Notes: a model not told the origin generated them from the letters alone. A stretch of DNA of 64,000 bases from an unicellular cyanobacterium SU2 (GCA_002110465.1 NEED01000022.1:1-64000); one strand, 5' to 3'; positions 8,157 through 17,727 are shown, counted from the stretch's first letter. Program-made: numbers and translations.

Positions 8157-10307
8157 TTATTGATCTTGCTCCGGCATAACATAAAATGAGGATGGCTCAT
8201 TATTATTAGTGGAATTAATTACCATAATTTTTTGATAAGGAATTCCTAGAGAAATTCCTGCTTGATCAAACGCTTTCTTAACTCTCAATCGAAATTCACG
8301 CCCTATTGGCCATTGTTCCATTGGTTTTGTTCTAATTAGAAGACGAATTAAAATCCCTTCATGAGAAACTTCATCAACGCCTAAAATTTCTACCGGATCT
8401 AAAAATTTATCAGACCATTCTGCTTCACTTTGCATTTGATTAGCGACTTGAATCATAATATCAATGGCTTTATCAACATCTTCATTCCAAGCAATTTTGA
8501 TAGAAAAGTTGACTCTTGACCAATTTTTTGTATTATTAATAACTGTGGAAATTTTACTATTAGGAATAGCGATAACTTGTCCATCTAAATTTCGTAAAGA
8601 TGTAACAAATAAGTTAATATCTTCAACAAATCCTGCCATTCCATTACCAACATCAATTACATCCCCAATGGCATAGCGATCGCTACATAAAATTAAGATC
8701 CCATTGAGCATATCTTCAAGTAAATTACGGGAAAGAAAAGCAATAGCAATGGCAAAAACGCCGGCTCCTGCTAAAACTGAAATGTTAAGGCCAACGATCC
8801 AAATACTTAAATAAACACCTAATATAATAAATAAAGCTGTAGTAGCTTGTTTTAAGGTAATTGAATAAGTATTAACCCTAAGAGTATAACGATTAGAGGT
8901 AGGATCTTTAATTTGTGCTTGCTTTGCCCAACGATTGAGATAATAATCAATAGCAAAATCACCCACTTTATCCACAAGAGTTAACCCAATCCAAACTAAG
9001 ATTAAACGTAGGGTTTCTGTGAGTAAATAGACTGAGAAAAAACGAGTATGACGAAAAGTAAAAGTAATAATAACTAAAACTAATAGCACAATCAGTAATT
9101 GTAAGATAAATGCGATTCTTAATAGTAATTGATAAATGTTGATTTTTTGCTTAATTATTCCTTGTTTTTGTAAATAAAGTTTTTGCTGAGAATCGTGCAA
9201 TTTAGAATAAAGCCATTTATTTTTTTTGATTATTTCTTTAATAAAAATAAAGCATTGCTCAAACCATAAAAAAATTCCTATTTTTTTATTATTATTCTTC
9301 TTAGGCTCATTATTATCAAATAATTTTCTTTCATCTAAAGATATTGATTCATTTGGATCTTGACTAATATCTTTTTCAATTTTTGAACTTGTTTTGGCTT
9401 CAGAATCAACGGTTAAATCCTCAGTTAAATCCCGAAGTTTTTGTCTTAGTTGATCATTGCATTTTTTTTGGTAATTACGAACTAATTCTATGAGCCAAAC
9501 CAGAATTAAGCCTATGAACATTACAACAACAGAGATTATCCATCGTCCAATAGGATATTGTCGATCAAATTCATGACCCCAAAGAGCATTACTCAAGGAA
9601 ATTATAATCGTTTCTTGCCAGATTTTGGCTAATTCTTCTACTGTTGCTCCATTGGCTCTGGCATCTATATCTGTTACTGTTACAATAGATTGAGAGGCAA
9701 TACCTAAGTCAAATTGGTCAGGAATAAAAATTACCGTTTGTTGATTTTTTGTCCCAATTTCAATCTTAGGGGTTCCAGGATGAAGGGGTTTCATGGTTGT
9801 CGAACCCCATACATCTTTTAAGGATGTTGGTATCCAAAATTTCCAATTAGATATATAAGAAATATCAAAAGTGCGTTGACTCTCAATAATCCTACGAACA
9901 ATTTTATTAAATACTTGTTGAACTAATCTTGCTCTTTGCTCTAAAATTTGAGCCACTTCAATATTCGTTTGATCCAGTTCTTTAAAGGTTGCTAAAGTTA
10001 GTTCAGGGGTTAATAAAGCTCTTTGAATTCTTAATAAAGCTCTTTGAATTCTTCTGTTATCATCGTAAATATAAACATTACTACACCAAAACCGACCACA
10101 AGCATAAGCTTGATTGAGATCCCAAGGGGGTGTTTGAGTGGGATTAGGATCAGGGGGAGCGGTAAACAGAGGAATTTGACCTAAGCTTATTGGTATCCAT
10201 GTTAAACTTAAACTTAAACTTAAACTAAAAATGGTGAGCCATTTAATCAATTTTTTTGAAAATTTTTGAATTATTGTGTCGTTAGTAGTTAATTTAGTTA
10301 GTTTCAT
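8157..10307 (-). CDS. MscS-family mechanosensitive channel, large
   Basis: The 716-residue protein has a signal peptide or first membrane helix (LSLSLSLSLTWIPI), an extended periplasmic N-domain, several membrane helices from about residue 250 onward, and a C-terminal MscS core. The core is recognised by the pore-lining GAGVFAIAIAFLSRNLLEDM and the beta-domain YAIGDVIDVGNGMAGFVEDI with LRNLDGQVIAIPNSKI. Such channels release osmolytes on hypo-osmotic shock. A Lys-rich cytosolic loop lies at about 285-370. Two slippage-prone repeats sit near the 5' end: TTTAAG-type hexamers encode the LSLSLSL run, and RIQRALL is repeated back to back. Confidence 0.8.
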   Translation of the reverse strand: MKLTKLTTNDTIIQKFSKKLIKWLTIFSLSLSLSLTWIPISLGQIPLFTAPPDPNPTQTPPWDLNQAYACGRFWCSNVYIYDDNRRIQRALLRIQRALLTPELTLATFKELDQTNIEVAQILEQRARLVQQVFNKIVRRIIESQRTFDISYISNWKFWIPTSLKDVWGSTTMKPLHPGTPKIEIGTKNQQTVIFIPDQFDLGIASQSIVTVTDIDARANGATVEELAKIWQETIIISLSNALWGHEFDRQYPIGRWIISVVVMFIGLILVWLIELVRNYQKKCNDQLRQKLRDLTEDLTVDSEAKTSSKIEKDISQDPNESISLDERKLFDNNEPKKNNNKKIGIFLWFEQCFIFIKEIIKKNKWLYSKLHDSQQKLYLQKQGIIKQKINIYQLLLRIAFILQLLIVLLVLVIITFTFRHTRFFSVYLLTETLRLILVWIGLTLVDKVGDFAIDYYLNRWAKQAQIKDPTSNRYTLRVNTYSITLKQATTALFIILGVYLSIWIVGLNISVLAGAGVFAIAIAFLSRNLLEDMLNGILILCSDRYAIGDVIDVGNGMAGFVEDINLFVTSLRNLDGQVIAIPNSKISTVINNTKNWSRVNFSIKIAWNEDVDKAIDIMIQVANQMQSEAEWSDKFLDPVEILGVDEVSHEGILIRLLIRTKPMEQWPIGREFRLRVKKAFDQAGISLGIPYQKIMVINSTNNNEPSSFYVMPEQDQ

Positions 10308-10451
10308 TTTGGCTTCTAAAATTAATAAGGATATGTTATAAAATGGATTATTTATAATTAATTCGGTTGAAAACCTCTCATTTCAAAGAGAAAAAAAGAT
10401 CTATTTCCTTTTTTTTCAATCCTCTTCCTAAAAAAGAAGAGTTAATTATCC

Positions 10452-10472
10452 ATTGTCCGTTGTCCATTGTCC
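10452..10472. repeat. STRR-type heptanucleotide repeat (ATTGTCC x3)
   Basis: ATTGTCC, GTTGTCC and ATTGTCC follow one another, with a partial fourth unit, in the gap between the MscS and DUF481 genes. This is the short tandemly repeated repetitive type known from cyanobacteria. Confidence 0.6.
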
Positions 10473-10494
10473 ATTATTGAACATTCAAATCTTT

Positions 10495-11760
10495 TTAAAA
10501 TCGATAGTTAACTCCAGTGGTAAATAAAAATTCTAAGTTAGGATTTTGTTCAAGAGAAACCTCATTACGATAACGAAAAAATATACGATTATTTAACGAC
10601 CATCGATCACTTATTGGGATAGAAAGATCAGTATCTGAGGTAATAGTATAGTTATTGAAGTCATCCACTGAAGGAATAATAGCAAAGGTCTGGTTTATGT
10701 TAGCTTTATCAATAGCAAAACCTCGACCAAATAAAAGAAGTGCTACAGTGGGATCAATTTCATCACGACGCTTTTCAAAGTCAATATACTCATATTCGTA
10801 ACGAGGTCCCACCCCCAATTGTATATCTAAAAACTGACGAATGGAATCACCTCGCCATAAATTTAATCCTGCACCTACGATTAGGTTACTAATAATTGAT
10901 AAATCCTCACTATCATTTTCCGAAGCAAATAAATCTTGGTTAGTGCTGTTGAAAAACCCTGTAAAAAAGTTCCATTGAGGGTTAAAATGACGACGATAAA
11001 CTGATTTAACAAAACTACTTGGTCGATAATTATTAACAGCACGATCGCTATCAAAACTAACGGATAAATTACCATCAAGATAAATATCTTCTTCTGGCCA
11101 TTGTTGGTAAAAGCTAGTCCTAACACCAACACGAGCGGTAGTATCTCGGAAAGAACCAACATTTCCAGTTAACCCTAAATTAAGACGACTACCCGTTTGT
11201 TGAAAGGGAAATTCTACTGTAGTTTGGGAAGCCTTCATGATAGTTTCTTTACTCTGAGCAAGCAACATTTCTGATTTTTCTTCTTGCCCTATTTCTCCAT
11301 ACTTCAAAGAAATTTTTAATAATAATTGTTGTCGTAAGAATTTATTTTCAATACTGTTAACTGAATCGATGGTATTTTCTAAAAGTTTTGATGCTTGATC
11401 TATTTCACCAATTTGGTAATAAGCATCAGCAATCTCAGTTATAGTTGTTATCTTTGAGGTAACATTTTCAAAATTTTCAGTAATTGATAAAGATTGTGCT
11501 AAAATCTTCTTTGCCTGTTCAACTTCACCTAATTTTGCATAGGATAAGGCTAGATCATTTAAGAGCATGACTTTAACTTGTGAGTCATCTATTTTATTGA
11601 TCATTTCTAAAGTTTGAGAGAGTCTCGAAATTTGTGATATCTCATAAGATTCATTCCATAGATTTAATTTACTTGTGCTATACTGATCCCTGTTTTGATT
11701 ACTTGGTATGAAACTTTCCATACTAGCTAATAAGAAACTACAACAAAAAAGTTCTAACAT
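10495..11760 (-). CDS. TPR plus DUF481 outer-membrane beta-barrel protein
   Basis: From ATG 11760 the product is 421 residues. Residues about 40-170 form TPR-like helical pairs (LNDLALSYAKLGEVEQAKKIL, EIADAYYQIGEIDQASKLL, KISLKYGEIGQEEKSEMLL). The C-terminal 230 residues are beta-rich with alternating hydrophobics and end in an aromatic residue (TTGVNYRF), matching DUF481-type outer-membrane barrels. A periplasmic TPR arm on a barrel suggests a scaffold or pore. Its start lies only 21 bases from the divergent GluR0 start; a TTG at 11793 would even overlap it. The N-terminal signal is short, so the start is uncertain. Confidence 0.6.
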   Translation of the reverse strand: MLELFCCSFLLASMESFIPSNQNRDQYSTSKLNLWNESYEISQISRLSQTLEMINKIDDSQVKVMLLNDLALSYAKLGEVEQAKKILAQSLSITENFENVTSKITTITEIADAYYQIGEIDQASKLLENTIDSVNSIENKFLRQQLLLKISLKYGEIGQEEKSEMLLAQSKETIMKASQTTVEFPFQQTGSRLNLGLTGNVGSFRDTTARVGVRTSFYQQWPEEDIYLDGNLSVSFDSDRAVNNYRPSSFVKSVYRRHFNPQWNFFTGFFNSTNQDLFASENDSEDLSIISNLIVGAGLNLWRGDSIRQFLDIQLGVGPRYEYEYIDFEKRRDEIDPTVALLLFGRGFAIDKANINQTFAIIPSVDDFNNYTITSDTDLSIPISDRWSLNNRIFFRYRNEVSLEQNPNLEFLFTTGVNYRF

Positions 11761-11781
11761 GAGTTTATCAGGAGATAAAAA

Positions 11782-12975
11782 TTGAAAAAACAACTAACTC
11801 AGATTTCTTTTAAAAAAAATCTTCTGTTATTAATGAGTTTATTTTTAGTTAATGTTACTTTAACACCTATTTCCAGTAAAGCGCAATCACCGAGTCAAAC
11901 TTTTAATATAGAAGAAACAACCGAAAAAAATCAACCATCCAAAACTCAAAAATTGCGCGTTGGCATAACGGGAGAACCTCCTGCAGTAATTTTATCAGAA
12001 GATGCTTCAAATCCAAGAAAAAGACTAACAGGAATATCCATTGAATTATGGGATGAATTAGCAACTGCTTTAAACCTTAACTACGAACTAATCTATAATG
12101 ATTCTGTTACCCAAACACTAGAAAAATTAGCCAATCAAGAGATAGATATTGCCATTGGTGGTATTACAGTAACAGAGAAAAATATTCCTCGATTTGATTT
12201 TACTCAACCTGTCCACGAAGATAACATTAGCATTCTTGTCCCGCTTCAATCACCCACGCTGTGGACTATTATTCAGCCTTTTTTTGGATGGGCATTTTTA
12301 TCCTCCATTATTTTAATTGGACTATGCTTGTTTATTGTTGGTAATCTGTTATGGTTAGCTGAACATCGTCACAACAGTGAACAATTCCCCAAAAATTATG
12401 TTAAAGGGGTTAGAGAAGGGGTATGGTGTGCTTTGACAACCTTTAGTACAGTAGGATATGGCGATCGCTATCCTGTTACTAATTTTGGACGGATAATTGC
12501 CGGAAGTTGGATGCTTATTTCCTTAGCGGCTGTAACCACTTTAACGGCAGGTATTGCCACGACTTTAGCCTTAGCCTTTTCTGCCCAACCTTCTCAAAAC
12601 TTGCAAAGTCCCAGTGATTTAAAAGGAGTCCGTTTAGTGACGATTTCCGGTTCCAAAGCGGTTCAATGGGGTCAATATTATCAAGCGAGAATGGTTGAAG
12701 TTGATAATTTATCGGACGGTATTCAACAATTAGAATTAAATCAAGTGGATGGTGTGCTACATTCTCGTTTAGCTTTAGAATATTATTTATACGAAAATCC
12801 TCAAGCACCTTATCGAGTTGTTGATTTTGATATTGGTACTCAAAATTATAGTATTGCCCTGACTCAAGATCATCCCTTAACTGAAAAATTAAATGAACAA
12901 ATAGTATCGATTAAAATGAAACTTCGATTTCAAGAAGTCAAAGAAAATTGGTTTAAGTCACAGCTTAATCAGTAG
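11782..12975 (+). CDS. GluR0-type ionotropic glutamate receptor potassium channel
   Basis: The protein starts at TTG 11782, supported by AGGAG ending eight bases upstream. A signal peptide (about 1-34) is followed by a periplasmic-binding lobe S1 (about 57-155, KLRVGITGEPPAV), membrane helix M1 (about 168-192), a pore loop with the potassium-selectivity filter TVGYGD (223-228), helix M2 (about 237-267) and lobe S2 to residue 397. This is the domain order of Synechocystis GluR0: a binding protein split by a K+ pore. It probably gates K+ flux in response to an amino acid. The divergent neighbour is a TPR-DUF481 barrel. Confidence 0.88.
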   Translation: MKKQLTQISFKKNLLLLMSLFLVNVTLTPISSKAQSPSQTFNIEETTEKNQPSKTQKLRVGITGEPPAVILSEDASNPRKRLTGISIELWDELATALNLNYELIYNDSVTQTLEKLANQEIDIAIGGITVTEKNIPRFDFTQPVHEDNISILVPLQSPTLWTIIQPFFGWAFLSSIILIGLCLFIVGNLLWLAEHRHNSEQFPKNYVKGVREGVWCALTTFSTVGYGDRYPVTNFGRIIAGSWMLISLAAVTTLTAGIATTLALAFSAQPSQNLQSPSDLKGVRLVTISGSKAVQWGQYYQARMVEVDNLSDGIQQLELNQVDGVLHSRLALEYYLYENPQAPYRVVDFDIGTQNYSIALTQDHPLTEKLNEQIVSIKMKLRFQEVKENWFKSQLNQ

Positions 12976-13046
12976 GGAACAGGAAATTTTTGACTCAGAA
13001 AAAACTGTTATAGCTTGTTTTCATTTTTTGACATAGTGCTGTTTAT

Positions 13047-13994
13047 TTATGTCCGACTACTTAGATTAGCCATTGCTGTCACAACTTTTTGGGAAATAAA
13101 GGGGATAATTGCTTTATTTTGACTCCCTTTTCCTTCGGTAAAAACTACTAATAAATACGGTTGATACTCAGGAATTTGAATATAAGCAGCATCGTGGCGC
13201 ACTTGACTGGTCCAACCGGCTTTTGACCATAATTGGGCATTAGGGGGTAAACCTTCCCCTAAAAATCCGATTACTTGGTTTTCTTCCCCTGGGATATAGG
13301 ACTCTTTAAGGGTAAGACTCCGTTTGAGTAATTCCATCATCTGTTGCGATCGCCCTGAAGAGACAGCGATCCCGCCAATAATACTATGCAATAACCGAGC
13401 TACCGCTTCTGTGGTCAACATATTGCGGTTTTCCATCATATCTCCTAAAAATGCTCGTTCTCGACCATAGGGACCATCACACCAGGTTTTTTGATTCACA
13501 TTAATAGTGGCTAATTCTTCCCATCTCAAAGATTGAAAATAACGATTAACAATATTACGCTGGTGTTGCCAAGTTTCAAAGGGACTCGTCGGTAATTCTG
13601 GTCCGCTAGTGGTTCCTGTTAACACATCAACAACTAAACTCGTTGCATCGTTACTAGAGTCTACAATCATATCCCGAATAGCGCGGTTTAACTCCACCGA
13701 CTCGGTAATCATGTTACCTTCTAGCCATTCATGAATTGCCACTAAATAAAATAATTTGACAATACTTGCAGGATAGAGGCGTTCAATTCCTCGATAACTA
13801 AACCCTCTGACAGAATGTTTCCAGAATTCTTCAGCAGAGATTGCGCCCCCTGTATTGACAATTACGGGAGTATCGTAAACAACCCAAGTTAATGCCAATT
13901 GATCAGGCGTTAATTGAGGGAAATGTGACCACGTAGCCTCTAAGATTTGATTACCAAGTTGTTGTAGGGTGTCATCGGAGTTAAAAAAAGCCAT
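13047..13994 (-). CDS. Class A beta-lactamase-like serine hydrolase
   Basis: ATG 13994 gives 315 residues. The penicillin-recognising motifs are present: SxxK as SIVK (Ser77, Lys80), an SxN motif in DSSND (about 113-115), and KAG (258-260) in place of KTG. No clear signal peptide is visible, which is unusual for a beta-lactamase, so the protein may be cytoplasmic or use another route. Similar cyanobacterial proteins are annotated as serine hydrolases without proven lactam activity. An upstream TTG at 14033 would add 13 residues of no obvious value. Confidence 0.7.
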   Translation of the reverse strand: MAFFNSDDTLQQLGNQILEATWSHFPQLTPDQLALTWVVYDTPVIVNTGGAISAEEFWKHSVRGFSYRGIERLYPASIVKLFYLVAIHEWLEGNMITESVELNRAIRDMIVDSSNDATSLVVDVLTGTTSGPELPTSPFETWQHQRNIVNRYFQSLRWEELATINVNQKTWCDGPYGRERAFLGDMMENRNMLTTEAVARLLHSIIGGIAVSSGRSQQMMELLKRSLTLKESYIPGEENQVIGFLGEGLPPNAQLWSKAGWTSQVRHDAAYIQIPEYQPYLLVVFTEGKGSQNKAIIPFISQKVVTAMANLSSRT

Positions 13995-14176
13995 TGTGAT
14001 CGCTCTTGAGATGTGAGATGCTTCTAGTCTCAACTATATCAGTTGACAGTATTCCTCTAAGAAAATTATTGATATTGCGATTAATCTGTTGAAAAAACAG
14101 GAAGGAATAAGAATTATAAAAATAACAATATGGTAATCTAGGTTAAATTTAAATTGGTAACAAAATAAATAGATTT

Positions 14177-14554
14177 ATGACAAAAATTTTTGCGAAGACA
14201 AAGTGGAATGACACAAAGGTAGACTTGATAAAAGGTAGTCAATATAAATATGAAGCGACTGGCATCTGGATAGATTGGTATATCGTATGTAATGCAGATG
14301 GCTTTCATCCATTTCTTAATTCTCTGGCGGATCTGCTGTTTGGAAGAAATCACAAGCGTCAACCCTCAGCTAAGTGGTTTCAGTTGGTTGGCGCAATAAA
14401 TCAAAATGACAATAAATCTCATGCCGTTGAACTGGGAACGCAAGGTACCTTTACTGCTTCTGAGAGTGGTAGATTGTGGGTTTATGCAAACGATGTACAT
14501 TCAGCTTATTGGAATAACTGTGGGTATGTGGAACTGCAAATCACACCAATATAA
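14177..14554 (+). CDS. LecA (PA-IL)-like galactose-lectin-fold protein
   Basis: The 125-residue protein resembles the Pseudomonas PA-IL lectin. It has an N-terminal KTKWNDTKVDLIKGSQYKYE strand, ATGIWIDW, and a C-terminal calcium/sugar loop WVYANDVHSAYWNNCGY. By eye, PA-IL Asp100, Asn107 and Asn108 map to Asp106, Asn113 and Asn114, while Thr104 maps to Ala110. No signal peptide is present. The gene lies 126 bases upstream of a membrane-protein gene on the same strand. Carbohydrate binding is plausible, but the ligand is not known. Confidence 0.6.
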   Translation: MTKIFAKTKWNDTKVDLIKGSQYKYEATGIWIDWYIVCNADGFHPFLNSLADLLFGRNHKRQPSAKWFQLVGAINQNDNKSHAVELGTQGTFTASESGRLWVYANDVHSAYWNNCGYVELQITPI

Positions 14555-14680
14555 AGCAGTTAAGTAACTCATATTCAGATATTCATTACATCCTGTAACG
14601 TAATATCATCAGTCGTTTGTTCTATTGATATATTTGTCGAATATCAACTATTTCACGACTTTTCTCACAGAGGACTTTAT

Positions 14681-15406
14681 ATGGACTTTATCTCTTTTCT
14701 TAAAAAAGTCATCTCAGACATCATAAAAAGACTGAAAATGCTGCCTGTCCCTTCTGGTGACTACCGCCAACATATTTTAGATACATATTTTTCTACCAGA
14801 GTCGGCATCGCTATTATTGGTATCTTATTTCCCCTAATTTTATGGCTAATTGGGCTTACCCTTGGCGTAGAATTGCAAGGCTCTATCAGTGCTTATTATC
14901 ATACTTCGATGCGAAATGTATTTGTAGGAATTTTATTTGCCATTGGAGCTTCCCTCTACTTATACAAGGGTTACAGTACAGTGGAAGACTTTGTTTTAGA
15001 TGGGGCTGGTATTTTAGCGTTGGGTATCGCTTTATTACCAACGTCATGTCCGGCTGAGGTTGAGTGTAGTACCTTTACTGCACCTTTTTGGCATGGTGTA
15101 TCTGCTATCTTATTCTTTCTCCTAATTGCCTACGTTTGTATTTTCAGATCAAAAGATACCCTTGATCAAAGTCAAATGGACAAATCGCAAATAAGGATTT
15201 ACACAATAATATACTGGATTCTCGGTTTTAGCATGGTTGCCCTGCCATTATTTGCGGCTGTTTGGCTTAACTTGGTTAATGAAACTGGAAGTCTTGTATT
15301 CTGGGTTGAACTTGCAGGTATTTGGGTTTTCAGTGCTTACTGGATTGTTAAGACCATAGAAATTGATCAATCTCAACTCGAAGATAGAAGGTTTCCAGAT
15401 AGGTAG
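14681..15406 (+). CDS. Multi-pass membrane protein of unknown function
   Basis: The 241-residue protein has about six or seven hydrophobic segments (near residues 42-64, 79-95, 103-118, 132-152, 173-195 and 204-222). A conserved-looking motif, SISAYYHTSMRNVFVG, lies between the first two, and Asp/Glu-Asp residues (YSTVEDFVLDGAG) sit near the third. Two cysteines in TSCPAEVECS may face the periplasm. The layout recalls DUF998-type proteins, but the match is not firm. It may share a transcript with the upstream lectin-like gene. Confidence 0.5.
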   Translation: MDFISFLKKVISDIIKRLKMLPVPSGDYRQHILDTYFSTRVGIAIIGILFPLILWLIGLTLGVELQGSISAYYHTSMRNVFVGILFAIGASLYLYKGYSTVEDFVLDGAGILALGIALLPTSCPAEVECSTFTAPFWHGVSAILFFLLIAYVCIFRSKDTLDQSQMDKSQIRIYTIIYWILGFSMVALPLFAAVWLNLVNETGSLVFWVELAGIWVFSAYWIVKTIEIDQSQLEDRRFPDR

Positions 15407-15471
15407 TCTACATGGGTTGTAGCAATTTTTGTTAGGGTGTTCCTTACATAGACCCGTTAGAGGAGACCTGG

Positions 15472-16956
15472 TTAAAGTTGTCCAAACCCTTTTTTCTTCT
15501 TGCCTTTTTTCTTCTTTTTCTTGCCCCCACCGTGACCGCGAAACCCTGGAGGAGTTTGGCCACCCATTCCCCCAAACATATTGCCCATTCCCCCCATTCC
15601 AGGCATCCCTCCGCCCATTCCAGGCATTCCGCCCCCCATTCCAGGCATAGCGGGCATTCCTCCTTGTCCCATTTGCTGCATCATACTTCGCATACGGGTA
15701 AAGTTTTTCACCAGTTTTCCGACTTCGGTTTCAGGATGGCCTGACCCTTTGGCAATGCGACGACGACGGTTAGGGGACTTAGCCAATAAATCGGGGTTTT
15801 TGCGTTCTTCAAGGGTCATCGAACTAATCATGGCCTCGGTTCGCTTGAGTTCGGTTTCTCCTTTTTCAATATCGCTACTGCTAAGTTTATTCATCCCTGG
15901 AATCATTTTTAATAGCCCCCCCAATGACCCCATATTTTTCATGAGGCGCATTTGTTTAAGGAAGTCATTAAAGTCAAATTTAGCCTCCATAATTTTCGAC
16001 TGCATTTTTTCTACATCTGCAATGTCGATTTCTTCTTGGGCTTTTTCGACTAAGGTAAGAACATCTCCCATACTCAAAATACGGGAGGCCATGCGATCGG
16101 GATAAAACGGTTGTAGGGCTTCTACTTTTTCCCCAACCCCAATAAATTTAATGGGTTGTCCTGATATTTGCCGAACCGATAGGGCTGCCCCCCCGCGCGT
16201 ATCCCCGTCCATTTTGGTAAGAATTGCCCCGGTAATACCAATTTGTTCATGGAAGGTTCGGGTCAGGTTGGCCGCCTCTTGACCAGTCATTGCATCCACC
16301 ACTAACAGGGTGTCATCGGGTTTGATGGTGTCTTTGATGCGGGCTAATTCCACCATCATACTTTCGTCAATTTGCAGTCGTCCGGCGGTGTCAATAATGA
16401 CGGTATCGAGTCCCATTTCTTTGGCTTTTTCTACCCCTTGACGGGCAATATCGACGGGGTTGGCTTCACTTCCGAGTTCAAAGACAGGAACATCAATTTG
16501 TTGTCCGAGGGTAATTAATTGGTCAATAGCAGCCGGACGGTAGATATCGGTAGCGACCATTAGGCAACTACGTTTTTCTTTGCGGAGATAGAGAGCAAGT
16601 TTAGCGGTAGCGGTGGTTTTCCCTGTTCCTTGTAACCCGGCCATTAGGATGACGGTGGGGGACGTTTCAGCTTTAGCCAGAGGAACGTTACTTTCCCCCA
16701 TTACCTTAACTAACTCGTCATAGACGATTTTAATTAATTGTTGACCAGGGTTAACCCCAGCAATGACCTCTGCACCGATCGCTGCTTTTTCAACATCTGC
16801 GATAAACTTTTTAACAACTTGGAGGTTAACATCTGCTTCTAATAGGGCGCGACGCACTTCTTTGAGGGCATCTTGGATGTTAGATTCGGTAATTTTATCT
16901 TGACCGCGTAGTTTTTTCCAAGCGTCTTCTAAGCGTTCGGCGAGAGCATCAAACAT
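15472..16956 (-). CDS. ffh: Signal recognition particle protein Ffh (SRP54)
   Basis: The 494-residue protein is a full-length Ffh: N domain (1-85), GTPase G domain with P-loop GLQGTGKTT (about 107-115), DTAGR, TKMDGD and GVGEK, and an M domain from about residue 300. The tail is unusual: a Met/Gly-rich stretch built from GMPGMGG units and then a Lys-rich end. The Met-rich part is expected to contact signal peptides. Ffh binds SRP RNA and delivers membrane-protein ribosomes to FtsY. It ends 65 bases from the convergent membrane-protein gene. Confidence 0.95.
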   Translation of the reverse strand: MFDALAERLEDAWKKLRGQDKITESNIQDALKEVRRALLEADVNLQVVKKFIADVEKAAIGAEVIAGVNPGQQLIKIVYDELVKVMGESNVPLAKAETSPTVILMAGLQGTGKTTATAKLALYLRKEKRSCLMVATDIYRPAAIDQLITLGQQIDVPVFELGSEANPVDIARQGVEKAKEMGLDTVIIDTAGRLQIDESMMVELARIKDTIKPDDTLLVVDAMTGQEAANLTRTFHEQIGITGAILTKMDGDTRGGAALSVRQISGQPIKFIGVGEKVEALQPFYPDRMASRILSMGDVLTLVEKAQEEIDIADVEKMQSKIMEAKFDFNDFLKQMRLMKNMGSLGGLLKMIPGMNKLSSSDIEKGETELKRTEAMISSMTLEERKNPDLLAKSPNRRRRIAKGSGHPETEVGKLVKNFTRMRSMMQQMGQGGMPAMPGMGGGMPGMGGGMPGMGGMGNMFGGMGGQTPPGFRGHGGGKKKKKKGKKKKGFGQL

Positions 16957-17076
16957 AGGGCGTTATTTTTGTAAATTTGATAACCGTCAGTAGTGAGAAA
17001 TATTTTCTATGTTTATCTATTGTAGATGGGGTTTAGCCTGTTCATCAATCTTGTAATGTTCATTCACTGAAAAAAA

Positions 17077-17727
17077 ATGACAGATTTGTTGGATTTACCA
17101 TTGGTTCAAGAACTTTCAAATATTCGTTTTAATAATTTGGATGCTTTGCCAGAGTCTTCAGGGGTTTACTTAGTGGCCGATGATTGTCACCGAGTTTATT
17201 ATGTGGGTCAATCCAGTAATATTAAACTAAGTCTAAAAAATCATGATCGCTTTGAAGAGTTTCAGGCAGTTAATGGGAGTAAAGTCTGTTGGCTATCCTG
17301 TGATGAGACTGAATTAATTGGGATAGAGTCTGATTATATTAACTATTATAATCCTCCCTTAAATAATGGGGTTGCTGTTGAGAGCATCAGTAAAGGGTTA
17401 GTTCCTTCTAATATGACTCCTGAACAACAACTCGAAAGATATTTAGAAATTTGTACAATCATTAAAGAACTTGAACAGGAGAAAGAACAATTAAAACCTA
17501 ATATTGTTACCTTAGCTGCTGATTATCAACAACAACATGGAGAAAATTTACAGTATAAAGGGGTAACGGTTTTGGCATCCCAGAGAAAGTCTTGGGAATA
17601 TTCAAATAGTGTTAAAGAATTAGAAAATAAACTCAAACAATTAAAGAAGCACGAGCAAAAAGAGGGGATAGCTAAGATAACCAAAGTTTCCGTTTATCCC
17701 ACCGTTCGAGGAGAATTAACTTTTTAA
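17077..17727 (+). CDS. GIY-YIG-like protein with C-terminal coiled coil
   Basis: The 216-residue protein begins with a GIY-YIG-type region: SGVYLVADDCHRVYYVGQSSNI (about 28-49) supplies the GVY and YVG strands, and NYYNPPLNNG (about 89-98) matches the end of the domain. The usual Arg in the third motif is not obvious, so nuclease activity is uncertain. From about residue 115 the sequence is Lys/Glu-rich and probably a coiled coil. It is divergent from ffh (120 bases apart) and convergent with minE. Confidence 0.55.
   Translation: MTDLLDLPLVQELSNIRFNNLDALPESSGVYLVADDCHRVYYVGQSSNIKLSLKNHDRFEEFQAVNGSKVCWLSCDETELIGIESDYINYYNPPLNNGVAVESISKGLVPSNMTPEQQLERYLEICTIIKELEQEKEQLKPNIVTLAADYQQQHGENLQYKGVTVLASQRKSWEYSNSVKELENKLKQLKKHEQKEGIAKITKVSVYPTVRGELTF

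Noticed and set aside
14138-14362. Minus-strand open frame opposite the LecA-like gene
   Set aside because: The plus-strand frame has a clear family match; the antisense frame has none.
15429-16105. Plus-strand open frames opposite ffh, rich in Pro/Ile/His
   Set aside because: They are the complement of the Met/Gly/Lys-rich Ffh tail and M domain; their repetitive composition comes from that.
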